Below, one piece after another: positions 9,766 to 19,313 of a DNA stretch of 64,000 bases (positions are counted from its first letter, which is position 1; every line of letters begins with the position of its first letter). The stretch covers positions 1-64,000 of the forward strand of contig NZ_JASBQQ010000002.1 in NCBI RefSeq assembly GCF_029961185.1, read 5' to 3'. Both the position numbers and the translations under genes were made by a program. The notes below the pieces were generated by a model. It was not told where the DNA came from and did not search any database. It was given only the letters and a program-made list of their open reading frames with translations. The DNA is from Albidovulum aestuarii (GTDB taxonomy: Bacteria; Pseudomonadota; Alphaproteobacteria; Rhodobacterales; Rhodobacteraceae).

Positions 9766-12369
9766 TCAAACGATGCTCAGGTTTCGCGCCTTTGCAGCCG
9801 CCTCACCGCGTGACGCCACTTCGAGTTTTGCGAGGATGGCCGACACATGGTGATCCACCGTCTTGGGTGACACGAAGAGCCGGTCTGCGATTTCGGAGTT
9901 GGACAGGCCGTCGTTCAGTGCCCGCAGGACATCGAGTTGCCGGTTCGTCAGGCCAAGGGGATTCTTGAGCGTCGAGGCGCGTGGTCCCATTTGCGGACTT
10001 GCAATGCCGTCGCGTCGCATCTTCGCTTTCAGACACTCGATAGTTCCGCTGGCGCCAAGGCGCGTCAGGATCGCGATGGCACGCCTTTGCGCGGCCTCGT
10101 CGCCCTGTGCAAGCACCATTGCCTCATCGAAGGGTGCTCCCAGCGACGCCCAGGCCTCGGCGGCTCCCTGGTGGTCGCCCCTGATCTCCAATTGGTAGGG
10201 CAGAGAAAGTTCAGGCGTAACGTCGATGGCGGTTGCGGGATCCAAGCGCTTTAGCCAGATGGCTGCATCCGGCACCAACGCCACGTTCTCCGCGCGATCG
10301 AGGACCTTTCGAAGCGCCGCAATTGCCAATTCGGGGTCCTCGTGCCTGTGCCAGGACAGTTCGGCGAGGATCGCCGCGTGCACATGCAGTCGCTGCAACT
10401 CATCGGCGCCAGTCATGAAGTCAGACAAGAACCGGCTCACATGAGACGGGACAGGTTCGCCCTTGCGGATGGAAATCCATGTCAGTGCGCAGGCCGCGGG
10501 GAAGGCCCAGCTCGCCGTGGCGACCTCCAGGCCTTCGTCATCGGGCAACTCTTGCGAGAGATGGGTTTCCGTCAGTCTCGCAGCGTCCTGCCAGCGACCA
10601 ATGCGCAGCAGCACCCAGGCGAGCGAGCCGGACTGGTATCTTCTGTATCCGTCCAGTTCATGCTCGACGGAATAGGCGATCCCCGCAGTCGCAGCTTCCT
10701 CGGCCCTCACGAAGTCAAGTTGCTCCATTTCGTAGTATATCGTGTTGGTATAGCCGCGCGCGACATTGTCGACGTCCTCAAGTCGCAGCGCGATGTCGAT
10801 GCTTTCGCGCAGCATCTCGCGACCTTGATCCGGGTCGGAGATCGCCAGCGACTGACCGAGATTGTTGAGCGCGTGGGATTCAATATCCGGGCGATCGAAT
10901 TCGCGGGCGATGACGATTGCTTCGCGTGCGGGAGGTCCCACGATAGCGAACGTCCTGTTGAGCATCGCCAGTTGCGCCTGGGTGGACAGGGCCATCGCCA
11001 GTTCAGGGCCGCGATGCTGTGCAAGGACGCGTACGGCCGTGTCTGCCAGTTCGCGGGCCCGTGCAATCTTTGTCGCCAGCCAATGAAATCGCGACAGTCG
11101 TCGGTAGCTATCGCCCTCTCTGAGCGTGTCCCCGGCGGCGTGGTAGATGTGCAGCGCCTCTGATTGCAAGGCTATTGACCGTGGGGCATTTCCAACCAGG
11201 TAGTGGGCCCAGGCCGCGCGTTCCAAGAGCGCCGCCCGCTCCACAGGCGCACGTGTTTCCTCGTGCTCAATTGCCAGTTCGAAATATTCCGCCGCCTCCC
11301 GCATGGCACCCATCTTTACAGCCTCTTGTGCCGCGATAGGGGCCAGACCGCGCAGTGTCGCCTCGTCGCCGACTTGTTTTGCATGATGGAGCCGACGCGC
11401 GGCATGAACCGAGCCGCCTGCTTCCAGCAGGGAAAGACAAGTCAGGTGCAGTTGTCGACGCATCGTCGGTGACAGCGAAGCCTCGACCGCAAGTCGCGCG
11501 ATTTCGTGTCGAAATGCCAGAAATTCGCCGTCTGCCTCGAGGATACCGCCGAGGACGCATTCCTCTGCGACGGTTTCGAAGTTCTCACCCGCTATTCTGG
11601 AAAGCATGGAGATCTCAGCCCGGCGGGGAAAGATCGACGCTGCCGCGACCAGCTTGCGCGCCGCCGCCCCAAGCACATCGAGACGTGCCAGCACCGCGTC
11701 CTCCAGACTCCGCGGCACTGGCGCAAGGCCGGATTTCAGAATTTCACTGACGTAAAATGCATTGCCGTTCGATACGCGGAAGATGGCATCGGCGTCGATA
11801 CCGGATCCCTGCGAGAGCGCCGCAACTGCCGACCGGGACAGAGGCTTAACGTCGATGCGCGTCAGGTGATCTGGGCTGACGCCAGACAGCATGTGCCGCA
11901 CATTCGCACGCCCGCGGCCATCATTGCGTGCCGTGACCAATAGGAGCAACCGTCTCCGCTCCATCCGTCGGGCCAGGAATTTCAGGAAATCAATGGTTGC
12001 GGCATCTGCCCAATGCAAGTCCTCGACGACAATCAGCGTGGTTGTCGTCGCCGCGTCTAAGGAGGTCAGAACATCAGAAAACGCCGCTATCCGACTTCCC
12101 GCTTCACTAAGATCGGCAGTCAGTCGCCAACCCGCTTCGCGCGCGAGGTCTCTTAACGGTCCAAGCGGTTCCGCGATGGCGAGATCCTCGCACGAGCCGC
12201 GCAAGATAGTCAGGTCTGTGCCAAGGCTGTCAAGGAAAGCTCTCAACAACGTCGTTTTGCCGATCCCAGCTTCACCCTGTACGACAACGCAACGGCCCTC
12301 GCCCCCGCAGGCGCGGTCAAACCCGTCGCGCAGCACTTCCAGTGATTCTTCGCGTTCCTGCAACTGCAT
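9766..12369 (-). CDS. Large ATP-binding LuxR-family regulator (LAL/MalT-like)
   Basis: The 867-residue protein has an N-terminal AAA/NACHT-like ATPase (Walker A GEAGIGKTT at 32-40, Walker B LIVVEDLHWAD near 112-122), a long helical TPR-like middle (about 350-780) and a C-terminal LuxR HTH (about 805-865: LTNRQLDVLRALNDGLSNSE, then VSPKTVDHHV). LAL regulators couple ATP binding and ligand sensing to transcription. The ATG at 12369 is preferred because GGGGAG stands nine bases upstream and the product then begins at the ATPase; the open frame extends to 12582. It is divergent from the DUF1127 and molybdoenzyme genes and may control them. Confidence 0.88.
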   Translation of the reverse strand: MQLQEREESLEVLRDGFDRACGGEGRCVVVQGEAGIGKTTLLRAFLDSLGTDLTILRGSCEDLAIAEPLGPLRDLAREAGWRLTADLSEAGSRIAAFSDVLTSLDAATTTTLIVVEDLHWADAATIDFLKFLARRMERRRLLLLVTARNDGRGRANVRHMLSGVSPDHLTRIDVKPLSRSAVAALSQGSGIDADAIFRVSNGNAFYVSEILKSGLAPVPRSLEDAVLARLDVLGAAARKLVAAASIFPRRAEISMLSRIAGENFETVAEECVLGGILEADGEFLAFRHEIARLAVEASLSPTMRRQLHLTCLSLLEAGGSVHAARRLHHAKQVGDEATLRGLAPIAAQEAVKMGAMREAAEYFELAIEHEETRAPVERAALLERAAWAHYLVGNAPRSIALQSEALHIYHAAGDTLREGDSYRRLSRFHWLATKIARARELADTAVRVLAQHRGPELAMALSTQAQLAMLNRTFAIVGPPAREAIVIAREFDRPDIESHALNNLGQSLAISDPDQGREMLRESIDIALRLEDVDNVARGYTNTIYYEMEQLDFVRAEEAATAGIAYSVEHELDGYRRYQSGSLAWVLLRIGRWQDAARLTETHLSQELPDDEGLEVATASWAFPAACALTWISIRKGEPVPSHVSRFLSDFMTGADELQRLHVHAAILAELSWHRHEDPELAIAALRKVLDRAENVALVPDAAIWLKRLDPATAIDVTPELSLPYQLEIRGDHQGAAEAWASLGAPFDEAMVLAQGDEAAQRRAIAILTRLGASGTIECLKAKMRRDGIASPQMGPRASTLKNPLGLTNRQLDVLRALNDGLSNSEIADRLFVSPKTVDHHVSAILAKLEVASRGEAAAKARNLSIV

Positions 12370-12604
12370 GCGCCGACGCTCCCCTAATGCGAAGATAACC
12401 GTCTGCACCGAGACATGGGGAAAAAAATAGGGATGGTCCCGAGCGCAAAATGGGGAATCCCTCCGACGCGGGATCCTCCGGGTTTTGCGACAGTGAGAGT
12501 ACGGAACGACGACACCTGGAGCAGAACAAAGAGACGACGAAACGCTCTGCCCGCTCTGCACAGGAAACTGCTCACCTAGCAACCCGCTAAGCCTGGAGAC
12601 AAAA

Positions 12605-12730
12605 ATGTTTAAGAAAATCGCTCAAACGCTAAAAAACGAGAAGACATCCACCCGCCGGCCCCGCAAGGGACGTCTCTACATGGACGAGCTTTCAGATTAC
12701 CTGCTCCGTGACATCGGTTTCCGTCGGTGA
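12605..12730 (+). CDS. Small DUF1127-type protein, 41 residues
   Basis: A 41-codon gene with ATG at 12605 and CTGGAGA just upstream. The basic N-terminus (MFKKIAQTLKNEK) is followed by the DUF1127 hallmark DELSDYLLRDIGFRR at the C-terminus; family members end in a similar (L)xDIGL/FxR pattern. Short DUF1127 proteins in alphaproteobacteria bind RNA and affect RNA turnover and nutrient responses. It lies alone in the divergent region before the molybdoenzyme gene. Too short for standard gene callers, but codon pattern and motif support it. Confidence 0.75.
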   Translation: MFKKIAQTLKNEKTSTRRPRKGRLYMDELSDYLLRDIGFRR

Positions 12731-12909
12731 CGACCGCAATTGCAGGGAGGGTGAAGCCACCGACGGCCCTTTGTGGCTTCACCAGCCGATTTCGGCGTCG
12801 CGAATCCGGATGTGTCGGCGGTGCCTAAGTCGGAACGATTCTTCGAGCAAAGTTATCGGAGTAGTGTCACACTTAGATGCAGGTTCGAGCTGCATCAAAT
12901 GAGGTCCAC

Positions 12910-15162
12910 ATGGCCAATGGCCCGACAAGATCGACAAAAGTGACGTCGAGCCACTGGGGTGCGTTTGAGGTGGAGGTCGAGGGTGACCGGATCGTTGCGA
13001 CCTACCCATTTGCCGCGGATCCCAACCCATCGCACATTCCGGATATCCTCGCCGCCGCTGTTCACCACCCACGCCGGGTGACCCGCCCGTCGGTCAGACG
13101 TGGCTGGCTGGAAAAGCGAGAACGGAACGGGCGCGGAAGCGACAGTTTCGTTGCACTGCCTTGGGATGAGGCACTCGATATCGCTGCCGCCGAAATCGAC
13201 AGAATTCGCCGTGATCACGGCAACGAAGCGATCTTCGGCGGATCATACGGCTGGGGTTCGGCCGGGCGCTTTCACCATGCGCAAAGCCAGGTGCACCGCT
13301 TTCTCAACAGTATCGGAGGCTATGTCGCCTCATTTGGCAGCTATTCGACCGGATGTGCGCAGTCGATCATGCCACACGTCTTCGGCATCAATTTCCTCGA
13401 ACTGCTCTATGAACATCAGGATGGCTGGCAAACGATCCACGACCACACTGAAACGCTGGTGATGTTTGGCGGGATCAACCCGAAGAATTCTCAGGTCAGC
13501 ATGGGGGGGATCACCGAACACGAGACAGCAGGATGGTTTGAGCGCTTCGCCACAAAGGGAATGCGTCGCATCAATATCGGCCCGCAACGCGGCGACGCCC
13601 CGGAGGGGTGCGAGTGGGTCGCCGTCCGGCCTGCATCGGATACCGCCCTGATGCTGGCAATTGCCTATGTGCTGGAAAGTGACGGGCTGACCGACCGCGC
13701 ATTTCTTGACCGTTACACCACCGGGTTTGCGCGTTTCCGCCCCTATCTGATGGGCGATGCCGATGGCCAACCCAAAAGCCCCGAATGGGCGGAGGCGCTG
13801 TGCGGCGTCTCGTCCGAGACGATCCGCGCTCTTGCGCGGCGGATGGCCACGACCCGAACGCTGATCACCGTGGCATGGTCACTCCAGCGCGGCGAGCACG
13901 GCGAACAACCCTATTGGATGTCGGCCGTTCTCGCGGCGATGCTTGGCCAGATCGGGTTGCCCGGAGGCGGGGTGGGATACGGATATGGCGCCATCGGCGG
14001 GGTCGGCAAATCGCTGATCGGTATGCGCGGCATGACCTTCCCGCAACTAACCAACCCAGTCAAAAAGGTCATTCCGGTGGCTCGGATCGGCGACATGCTG
14101 CGGCACCCGGGCGAAGACTACGATTTCAACGGAAAACGCGAACCCTATCCCGATATTCGCCTGATCTACTGGGCCGGCGGTAACCCGTATCATCACCATC
14201 AAGATTTGAACGCGCTACACGAGGCTTGGCAACGCCCCGATACGGTCATTGTGAACGAGCCCTGGTGGACGGCGACGGCCAAGCGCGCAGACATCGTCTT
14301 TCCCGCGACAACTCCTTATGAACGCGAGGACATCGGTCGCTCAAACCTCGACGACTATCTCTTCCACATGCCGCAGCTGATCCCACCGGTTGGCGAGGCT
14401 CGGGACGACTACGAGATATTTGCTGACCTTGCCGGACGTCTCGGGACGCGAGAGACTTTTACTGAGGGAAGAAGTGCGAGTGCGTGGATTGCGCAGCTCT
14501 ACAGTGAGTTCAAAAACCTCGCGGACGCCCAGGACATCAATGTGCCAAGCCTTGAGGAATTGAGGGCACTCAACTGGGTTCGTCTTCCCATCCAGGCAGA
14601 GGGGCCCAGCCGCACACTCTTCGCGCCTTTCCGTGACGATCCGGAATCCGCGCCGCTTGGCACACCATCCGGAAGGATCGAAATCTTTTCCGAGACGATT
14701 GCCGGGTTCGGCTATGATGATTGCCCCGGGCATCCGGTCTGGCTGCCGCCTTCGGAATGGCTTGGCACGGCGGACATGGCTACACCTCTTCACCTGGTCT
14801 CACCACAGCCCGGCGACAAGCTTCACAGTCAGCTTGAATGCGCACTCGCCGATCGTGAGGGCGCGCGACCCGCGACGATACTCATCCACCCCGACGATGC
14901 CGATCCGCGCGGGATCAGAACCCATGATCTTGTTCGAGTATTCAATGCCCGCGGGGCATGCCGGGCGCGGGCATTGGTTACTCACGAAATCCGTCCGAAC
15001 GTGGTCGCCCTGCCGACCGGCGCCTGGTATGGCGATCCCTCGGACAACATCGATCCCCATGGCAATCCGAACGTTTTGACAAAGGACGTGGGTACGTCGC
15101 GGCTAGGACAGGGATGCAGCGCCCACACGGCTCTGGTTAATGTGATCAGAATGAACGTGTGA
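12910..15162 (+). CDS. Molybdopterin oxidoreductase, BisC/DMSO reductase family, cytoplasmic
   Basis: The 750-residue protein has SYGWGSAGRFHHAQ near residues 112-125 and YSTGCAQ with S146 as the probable molybdenum ligand, as in the TorA/BisC/DorA group. There is no N-terminal Cys cluster for a 4Fe-4S centre and no Tat signal, so it is a soluble cytoplasmic enzyme like biotin sulfoxide reductase, which reduces S- or N-oxides such as biotin or methionine sulfoxide. The C-terminal molydopterin-dinucleotide domain (ALPTGAWYGD) is present. The ATG at 12910 is preferred (GAGG at 12901); an ATG at 12877 is in frame but lacks a site. Confidence 0.88.
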   Translation: MANGPTRSTKVTSSHWGAFEVEVEGDRIVATYPFAADPNPSHIPDILAAAVHHPRRVTRPSVRRGWLEKRERNGRGSDSFVALPWDEALDIAAAEIDRIRRDHGNEAIFGGSYGWGSAGRFHHAQSQVHRFLNSIGGYVASFGSYSTGCAQSIMPHVFGINFLELLYEHQDGWQTIHDHTETLVMFGGINPKNSQVSMGGITEHETAGWFERFATKGMRRINIGPQRGDAPEGCEWVAVRPASDTALMLAIAYVLESDGLTDRAFLDRYTTGFARFRPYLMGDADGQPKSPEWAEALCGVSSETIRALARRMATTRTLITVAWSLQRGEHGEQPYWMSAVLAAMLGQIGLPGGGVGYGYGAIGGVGKSLIGMRGMTFPQLTNPVKKVIPVARIGDMLRHPGEDYDFNGKREPYPDIRLIYWAGGNPYHHHQDLNALHEAWQRPDTVIVNEPWWTATAKRADIVFPATTPYEREDIGRSNLDDYLFHMPQLIPPVGEARDDYEIFADLAGRLGTRETFTEGRSASAWIAQLYSEFKNLADAQDINVPSLEELRALNWVRLPIQAEGPSRTLFAPFRDDPESAPLGTPSGRIEIFSETIAGFGYDDCPGHPVWLPPSEWLGTADMATPLHLVSPQPGDKLHSQLECALADREGARPATILIHPDDADPRGIRTHDLVRVFNARGACRARALVTHEIRPNVVALPTGAWYGDPSDNIDPHGNPNVLTKDVGTSRLGQGCSAHTALVNVIRMNV

Positions 15163-15470
15163 ACATGGGTGGTTGGCTTGCCCCGGCTCAGCGCAAAAAA
15201 TAGTCTATATATTGCAAGTTATTCAACTTAGGTGGCATTTCACGGGCATGAGTGGAGCAGAATTAGGCCAGTCTGATTTTGGCTTGCCGAGCCGAATTGC
15301 GGACGTTTCTAAGGCCAGACGCCAACGACGGCTAAGGGCCACCAGCGGACATGTCGGCCACCGGCCCGTTCCTGACGGTCGATAGATAGCGTCGCGCTGC
15401 ATTTCAGCTTCCCCAGACCGGACGCAGACGCCCGGTGCAGCATCAGCCGATCGCGACAAATCTGAGTCCG
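15163..15470. other. Intergenic gap, nothing recognised
   Basis: These 308 bases lie between the convergent molybdoenzyme and pxpA genes. Short open frames on both strands lack ribosome binding sites and recognisable features. A small AAGTT-N4-AACTT repeat is visible near 15215-15230. I see no clear terminator. Confidence 0.4.
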
Positions 15471-16253
15471 CTATTCTACCGTTGTTAAGACGCACCGGAA
15501 ACGTCTTGGCTCGATCGCATGTGTAAGCAGAGCATCGCGTATCCGCGCTGCCAGAGCAACGGCTGCCGGCGTGTCGCCGTGGACACAGATCGTGTCGATC
15601 CGCGTCGGAATGACCTTGCCGCTTTCCGTGATGATCGCACCCTGCTGCAGCATCTCGACCATCCGCGAGGAGGCAATGTCCGGATCGTGAATGAGCGCGG
15701 CCGGCTGCTTGCGGTCGACGAGCGTTGCATCATCGTTATAGGTGCGATCTGCAAAAACTTCGTGGATCGCCACTGCGCCTATCTCTTCGGCAGCGGCTTG
15801 CTGGGCCGAGCCGGCAAGCACCATGATTCCGGCCCCCGGCATGGCGGCAAGGGCTGCCTCATAGCAGGACCACGCGACCTCTTTGTCCTCCGAGGCGATG
15901 TTCGCAAGCGCACCGTGCAGCTTCACATGACGAAGCTCAGCGCCGACGAAACGCGCAATTCCCTGCGCTGCACCAACCTGATAGGCGATCAGGTTGCGCA
16001 GAGAGCCACTGTCCATTGTCATACGCCGGCGACCAAAGCCCTGAAGATCGGGAAAACCGGGATGCGCGCCGATTCCGACGCCACGACGGGCCGCCGCGCG
16101 CATGGTCGTCGCCATCGTTTCCCAGTCACCCGCATGCATCCCGCAGGCGATATTTGCCGAGGTCACGATGTCGAGAAGCGCGGCATCGTCCCCCATGCAC
16201 CAGGGACCAAACCCTTCGCCCATATCAGCGTTAAGATCGACGCTTTGTGTCAT
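15471..16253 (-). CDS. pxpA: 5-oxoprolinase subunit A (LamB/YcsF family)
   Basis: The 260-residue protein begins with the family signature SVDLNADMGEGFGPW and continues with SANIACGMHAGDW and GAHPGFPDLQGFGRR. PxpA is the polysaccharide-deacetylase-fold subunit of the ATP-dependent PxpABC 5-oxoprolinase, which opens 5-oxoproline to glutamate. It is the last gene of the dctPQM-pxpBCA series, and its start overlaps pxpC by four bases. PxpB and PxpC in the same operon make the enzyme complete. Confidence 0.94.
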   Translation of the reverse strand: MTQSVDLNADMGEGFGPWCMGDDAALLDIVTSANIACGMHAGDWETMATTMRAAARRGVGIGAHPGFPDLQGFGRRRMTMDSGSLRNLIAYQVGAAQGIARFVGAELRHVKLHGALANIASEDKEVAWSCYEAALAAMPGAGIMVLAGSAQQAAAEEIGAVAIHEVFADRTYNDDATLVDRKQPAALIHDPDIASSRMVEMLQQGAIITESGKVIPTRIDTICVHGDTPAAVALAARIRDALLTHAIEPRRFRCVLTTVE

Positions 16254-17275
16254 GGGTCCTGCCGTTCAAGATCGTCGCCTGCGGTGACCCCGCCAATCAA
16301 CTGGCAGGATAGAAGATCGGGGATCTCTTCCGGCCGCCGGACAAGGCGGCGTGTGCGCGCCGACAACCTCTGCCAGTCCTTCCGTGCCGCCGCTTCGATG
16401 GACAAGCCCTTGTCGAAGTCGACAAACTCGAACCGCAGCGTGTCGCCGGGTCGCGCCTGTGCGACCCGAGGCAGATCGGCCTGCAGGACAGTGCCGATGC
16501 GGGGATAACCACCCGTCGTCTGGCATTCGGTCATGAGGACGAAGGGCGTGCCATCACCAGTGATCTGAATGTCGCCGGGAACGACAACCTCGGAGAGAAC
16601 CGAAAGCCCGGCCTCGCTCGTGAACGGCGCGCCCTCGGGCAGGAACCGCACCCCCATCCGATTGCCGCGGGTGTCACGCCGAAAGCTCTCGGCGGCGAAG
16701 CGCGCCTGCTCTGTGTCAGCGAAGAGTCGCGTCTGGGGACCGCAGAGCACGCGCACGGTGAAACCCTCGAATCGCTGTTCCGGATCGATCCCGAAGCCGA
16801 AAAGCTCGGAATCAGGATCTTCTGCGACGGGCAAGACGTTGCCGGCAACAAGTGCGGCGCCAATGCCACCAGCAAGATGTGCCGACCGGGACCCGAGGCA
16901 GACCGGCGTGTCGAAGCCGCCACCGACATGCAGGTAGCCGTAGCAGCCAAGGATCGCCGGCCCAATCACCAGCTGTGCGCCCTTGGGCAAAAGGTGGCTT
17001 GCCGACCAGGCGACGGACTTTCCGTCAATCTTGGCGCGCATCGGTGCTCCGGTCAGGGCAATGCGCATGTCCGCCGATGCTTCAAAGACACCGCCGAAAC
17101 CGGCCATTTCAACTGCCGCCAGGTCCGGCTTCTGTCGAAGCAGAGCCGCGCCTTCAAAAAGAGCCTGGCGATCCATGGCGCCACCACGTGAAAAGCCTGA
17201 GCCAAGCAGGCCCTGACGTCCGAAATCCTGCACCGTCACACCCGAACCGACACTGCGAACGATCAGTGCCCTCAT
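16250..17275 (-). CDS. pxpC: 5-oxoprolinase subunit C (KipA, carboxyltransferase-like)
   Basis: The 341-residue product has the KipA/biotin-dependent carboxyltransferase-like features VQDFGRQGLLGSGFSRGGAMD at the N-terminus (about residues 15-35; biotin-dependent carboxylases share TVQDxGR) and GNRMGVRF and ECQTTGGYPRIGTV later. With PxpB it forms the 5-oxoproline-phosphorylating half of the enzyme. It is coupled to pxpB and pxpA by ATGA overlaps on both sides. Confidence 0.93.
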   Translation of the reverse strand: MRALIVRSVGSGVTVQDFGRQGLLGSGFSRGGAMDRQALFEGAALLRQKPDLAAVEMAGFGGVFEASADMRIALTGAPMRAKIDGKSVAWSASHLLPKGAQLVIGPAILGCYGYLHVGGGFDTPVCLGSRSAHLAGGIGAALVAGNVLPVAEDPDSELFGFGIDPEQRFEGFTVRVLCGPQTRLFADTEQARFAAESFRRDTRGNRMGVRFLPEGAPFTSEAGLSVLSEVVVPGDIQITGDGTPFVLMTECQTTGGYPRIGTVLQADLPRVAQARPGDTLRFEFVDFDKGLSIEAAARKDWQRLSARTRRLVRRPEEIPDLLSCQLIGGVTAGDDLERQDP

Positions 17276-18033
17276 GGCAAAAGCTCCGACAGCGCGCCAC
17301 CGTCCGGACCCGCCGCCTCAAGTGTGGAGTAGTCATCTGCCGTCACTGGCTCAAAGATCACCTCGTCCCCGGGGCGGAGCGGGAAAGGGTCCGCCGCATC
17401 GGGGCGGAAGGCGCGGAATGCGGTCTGGCCGATATGGCGCCAGCCAGTCGGCGTCGAGACCGGGAAAAGCACGAGCTGCCTGATCGCAACGCAGAGCGCG
17501 CCGACCGGGATACGCTCGGTCAGTTGCGTCTGGCGGGGAATGTCCCATTCAGGCGACAGCTCACCGAGATAGGGCTGGCCCGGGGCGAAACCGATCGTCT
17601 GCACCCTGACCCGTGTTTCTGCGATGGATCGCACGGCTTCGTCGGGGGTCAGACCCGCCTCCGCTGCGGCCTCGGCCAGTTGCGGCGCGCGGTCGGTGCC
17701 GAAGAGGCAGGGAATGCGCCACAGTTTGCGGTTTTCCGGCAGGGCTGCGGCGAACCAGTCGCGCCCGGCCAGAAGCGCCTGAACCTGCACCATCACCCGC
17801 GCGCGGTCCTCAAGCGCGGGTTCAAGGCGCAGGTAGGTGGAGGCGAGGCTGGTCGCGGTCTCGGCGACACCGGGCATGCCCGCGCGGTCGACCGCCGCGC
17901 GAAAGGCTAGCGCTGCTCGGTTCGCCGCCTCCTCCAGCCGTTCGCCGAAGCTGACCAGCAGGCCATCGCTGCCAAGCGGGCTCAGGCGCGGCCACTGCGG
18001 CGCGCGCATCCCGGAACTGTCTGGATTGGTCAT
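17272..18033 (-). CDS. pxpB: 5-oxoprolinase subunit B (KipI, cyclophilin-like)
   Basis: This 253-residue protein matches KipI/allophanate hydrolase subunit 1: the late motifs TIGFAPGQPYLGELSP and PVGALCVAIRQLVLFPVSTP are diagnostic. In Bacillus subtilis KipI is also known as an inhibitor of a sporulation kinase, but in operons with PxpA and PxpC it is the oxoprolinase B subunit. The start overlaps the dctM stop by four bases. Confidence 0.93.
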   Translation of the reverse strand: MTNPDSSGMRAPQWPRLSPLGSDGLLVSFGERLEEAANRAALAFRAAVDRAGMPGVAETATSLASTYLRLEPALEDRARVMVQVQALLAGRDWFAAALPENRKLWRIPCLFGTDRAPQLAEAAAEAGLTPDEAVRSIAETRVRVQTIGFAPGQPYLGELSPEWDIPRQTQLTERIPVGALCVAIRQLVLFPVSTPTGWRHIGQTAFRAFRPDAADPFPLRPGDEVIFEPVTADDYSTLEAAGPDGGALSELLP

Positions 18034-19313
18034 TGCATTGCGTCTGGCAGGTAGAGGGCGATCTGGGGAAAGGCGATCAGGGCGGCGACCATGGTCAGCA
18101 TTACCGCGATGTAGGGCAGCGTTCCCAGCATCACCTCGCTCATCGTCCCGCTCTTGCGTGCGCCCTGCACCACATAAAGGTTCAGCCCGACCGGGGGCGT
18201 GATCAGCGCCATCTCGATCAGCACGATCATCAGGATGCCGAACCAGATCGGATCATAGCCCTGTTCCATCACCAGTGGCACGACGATGGGGATGGTGACA
18301 ACCATCAGCGACAGCGTTTCGATAAAGAAGCCGAGCACGATGTAGATCAGCACGATCACCATCATGAAGGCGAGCGGCGACAGGCCGAGCCCGCCAAGAA
18401 ACTCCTGCAACTCGCGCCCGATGCCTGCCGAGGCGAGCGTGAAGTTCAGAAACGACGCCCCCATGATCACGAGCATGATCATCGAGGTGATCTTGACCGT
18501 CCCGAGGATCGCCTCAGTCAGCATGGCCATGCTTATGCCGCCGAAAAGTGCCGCGATGCCGAAGGCGCCTGCCACGCCGACGGCGGCGGCCTCGGTCGGT
18601 GTGGCCCAGCCTTTGTAGATCGTGCCGATGATGATGCTGAAGAGAAGGATGATCGGGATCAGGTCCAGAAGCGCCCGCAGCATTTGCTGCAGGGTAAAGA
18701 TGCGACGTTGCCCTCCGAGAGACGGGCGAAGGGTGCAGATGAGGACGGTGACAAGGATGAAGGCCAGCGCCAGGGCGATCCCCGGCACAAGCCCGGCAAG
18801 GAAAAGGCGCGGGATCGAGGTCTGGGTCAGGAAGCCATAGACGATGAGATTGATCGATGGCGGGATCATGATGCCCAGCGTCCCCCCGGCGGCGATGGCA
18901 CCGGAAAAGAGCTTCGGGTCATAGCCGAGTTTCTCGGCCTGCGGCATCGCCACCGTGGCCACCGTCGCGGCGGTCGCGACCGATGATCCCGAGGTTGCTG
19001 AGAACATCGTCGCCGTCGCGATATTGGCATGGACAAGCCCGCCCGGCAGCCAGCTGACCCAGCGGTCGAGCGCTTCGTAGGTCCGCGTGGCGATGCCGGA
19101 CCGCACGAGGATCTCGCCCAGCATCACGAAGAAGGGGATGGCGATCAGCGTCGAATTGTTCGAGGTCGACCAGACCAGATTGCCAAGCCCCTTGGTCAGG
19201 GGAAAGGGGCTGAAGAACAGGTCGATGCCGAAGCCGAGCAGGAAGAGCACAATGCCGACCGGGATCGACAGGCAGAGAAGACCCAGAAGGCCGATGGTGA
19301 GATAATAAATCAT
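18030..19313 (-). CDS. dctM: TRAP transporter large permease, DctM type
   Basis: A 427-residue, about 12-segment membrane protein with DctM hallmarks: PFFVMLGEILVRSGI, ATSGSSVATAATVATVAMP and GTLGIMIPPSINLIVYGFLT. It is the ion-coupled channel of a TRAP importer. The ATG at 19313 overlaps the dctQ stop (ATGA); the open frame extends upstream but only as the dctQ shadow. Direct coupling to pxpB links this importer to 5-oxoproline use. Confidence 0.93.
   Translation of the reverse strand: MIYYLTIGLLGLLCLSIPVGIVLFLLGFGIDLFFSPFPLTKGLGNLVWSTSNNSTLIAIPFFVMLGEILVRSGIATRTYEALDRWVSWLPGGLVHANIATATMFSATSGSSVATAATVATVAMPQAEKLGYDPKLFSGAIAAGGTLGIMIPPSINLIVYGFLTQTSIPRLFLAGLVPGIALALAFILVTVLICTLRPSLGGQRRIFTLQQMLRALLDLIPIILLFSIIIGTIYKGWATPTEAAAVGVAGAFGIAALFGGISMAMLTEAILGTVKITSMIMLVIMGASFLNFTLASAGIGRELQEFLGGLGLSPLAFMMVIVLIYIVLGFFIETLSLMVVTIPIVVPLVMEQGYDPIWFGILMIVLIEMALITPPVGLNLYVVQGARKSGTMSEVMLGTLPYIAVMLTMVAALIAFPQIALYLPDAMQ

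Noticed and set aside
12910-15162. Periplasmic TorA or DorA-type reductase
   Set aside because: No twin-arginine signal peptide and no torC-type cytochrome gene nearby; BisC-like cytoplasmic placement fits better.
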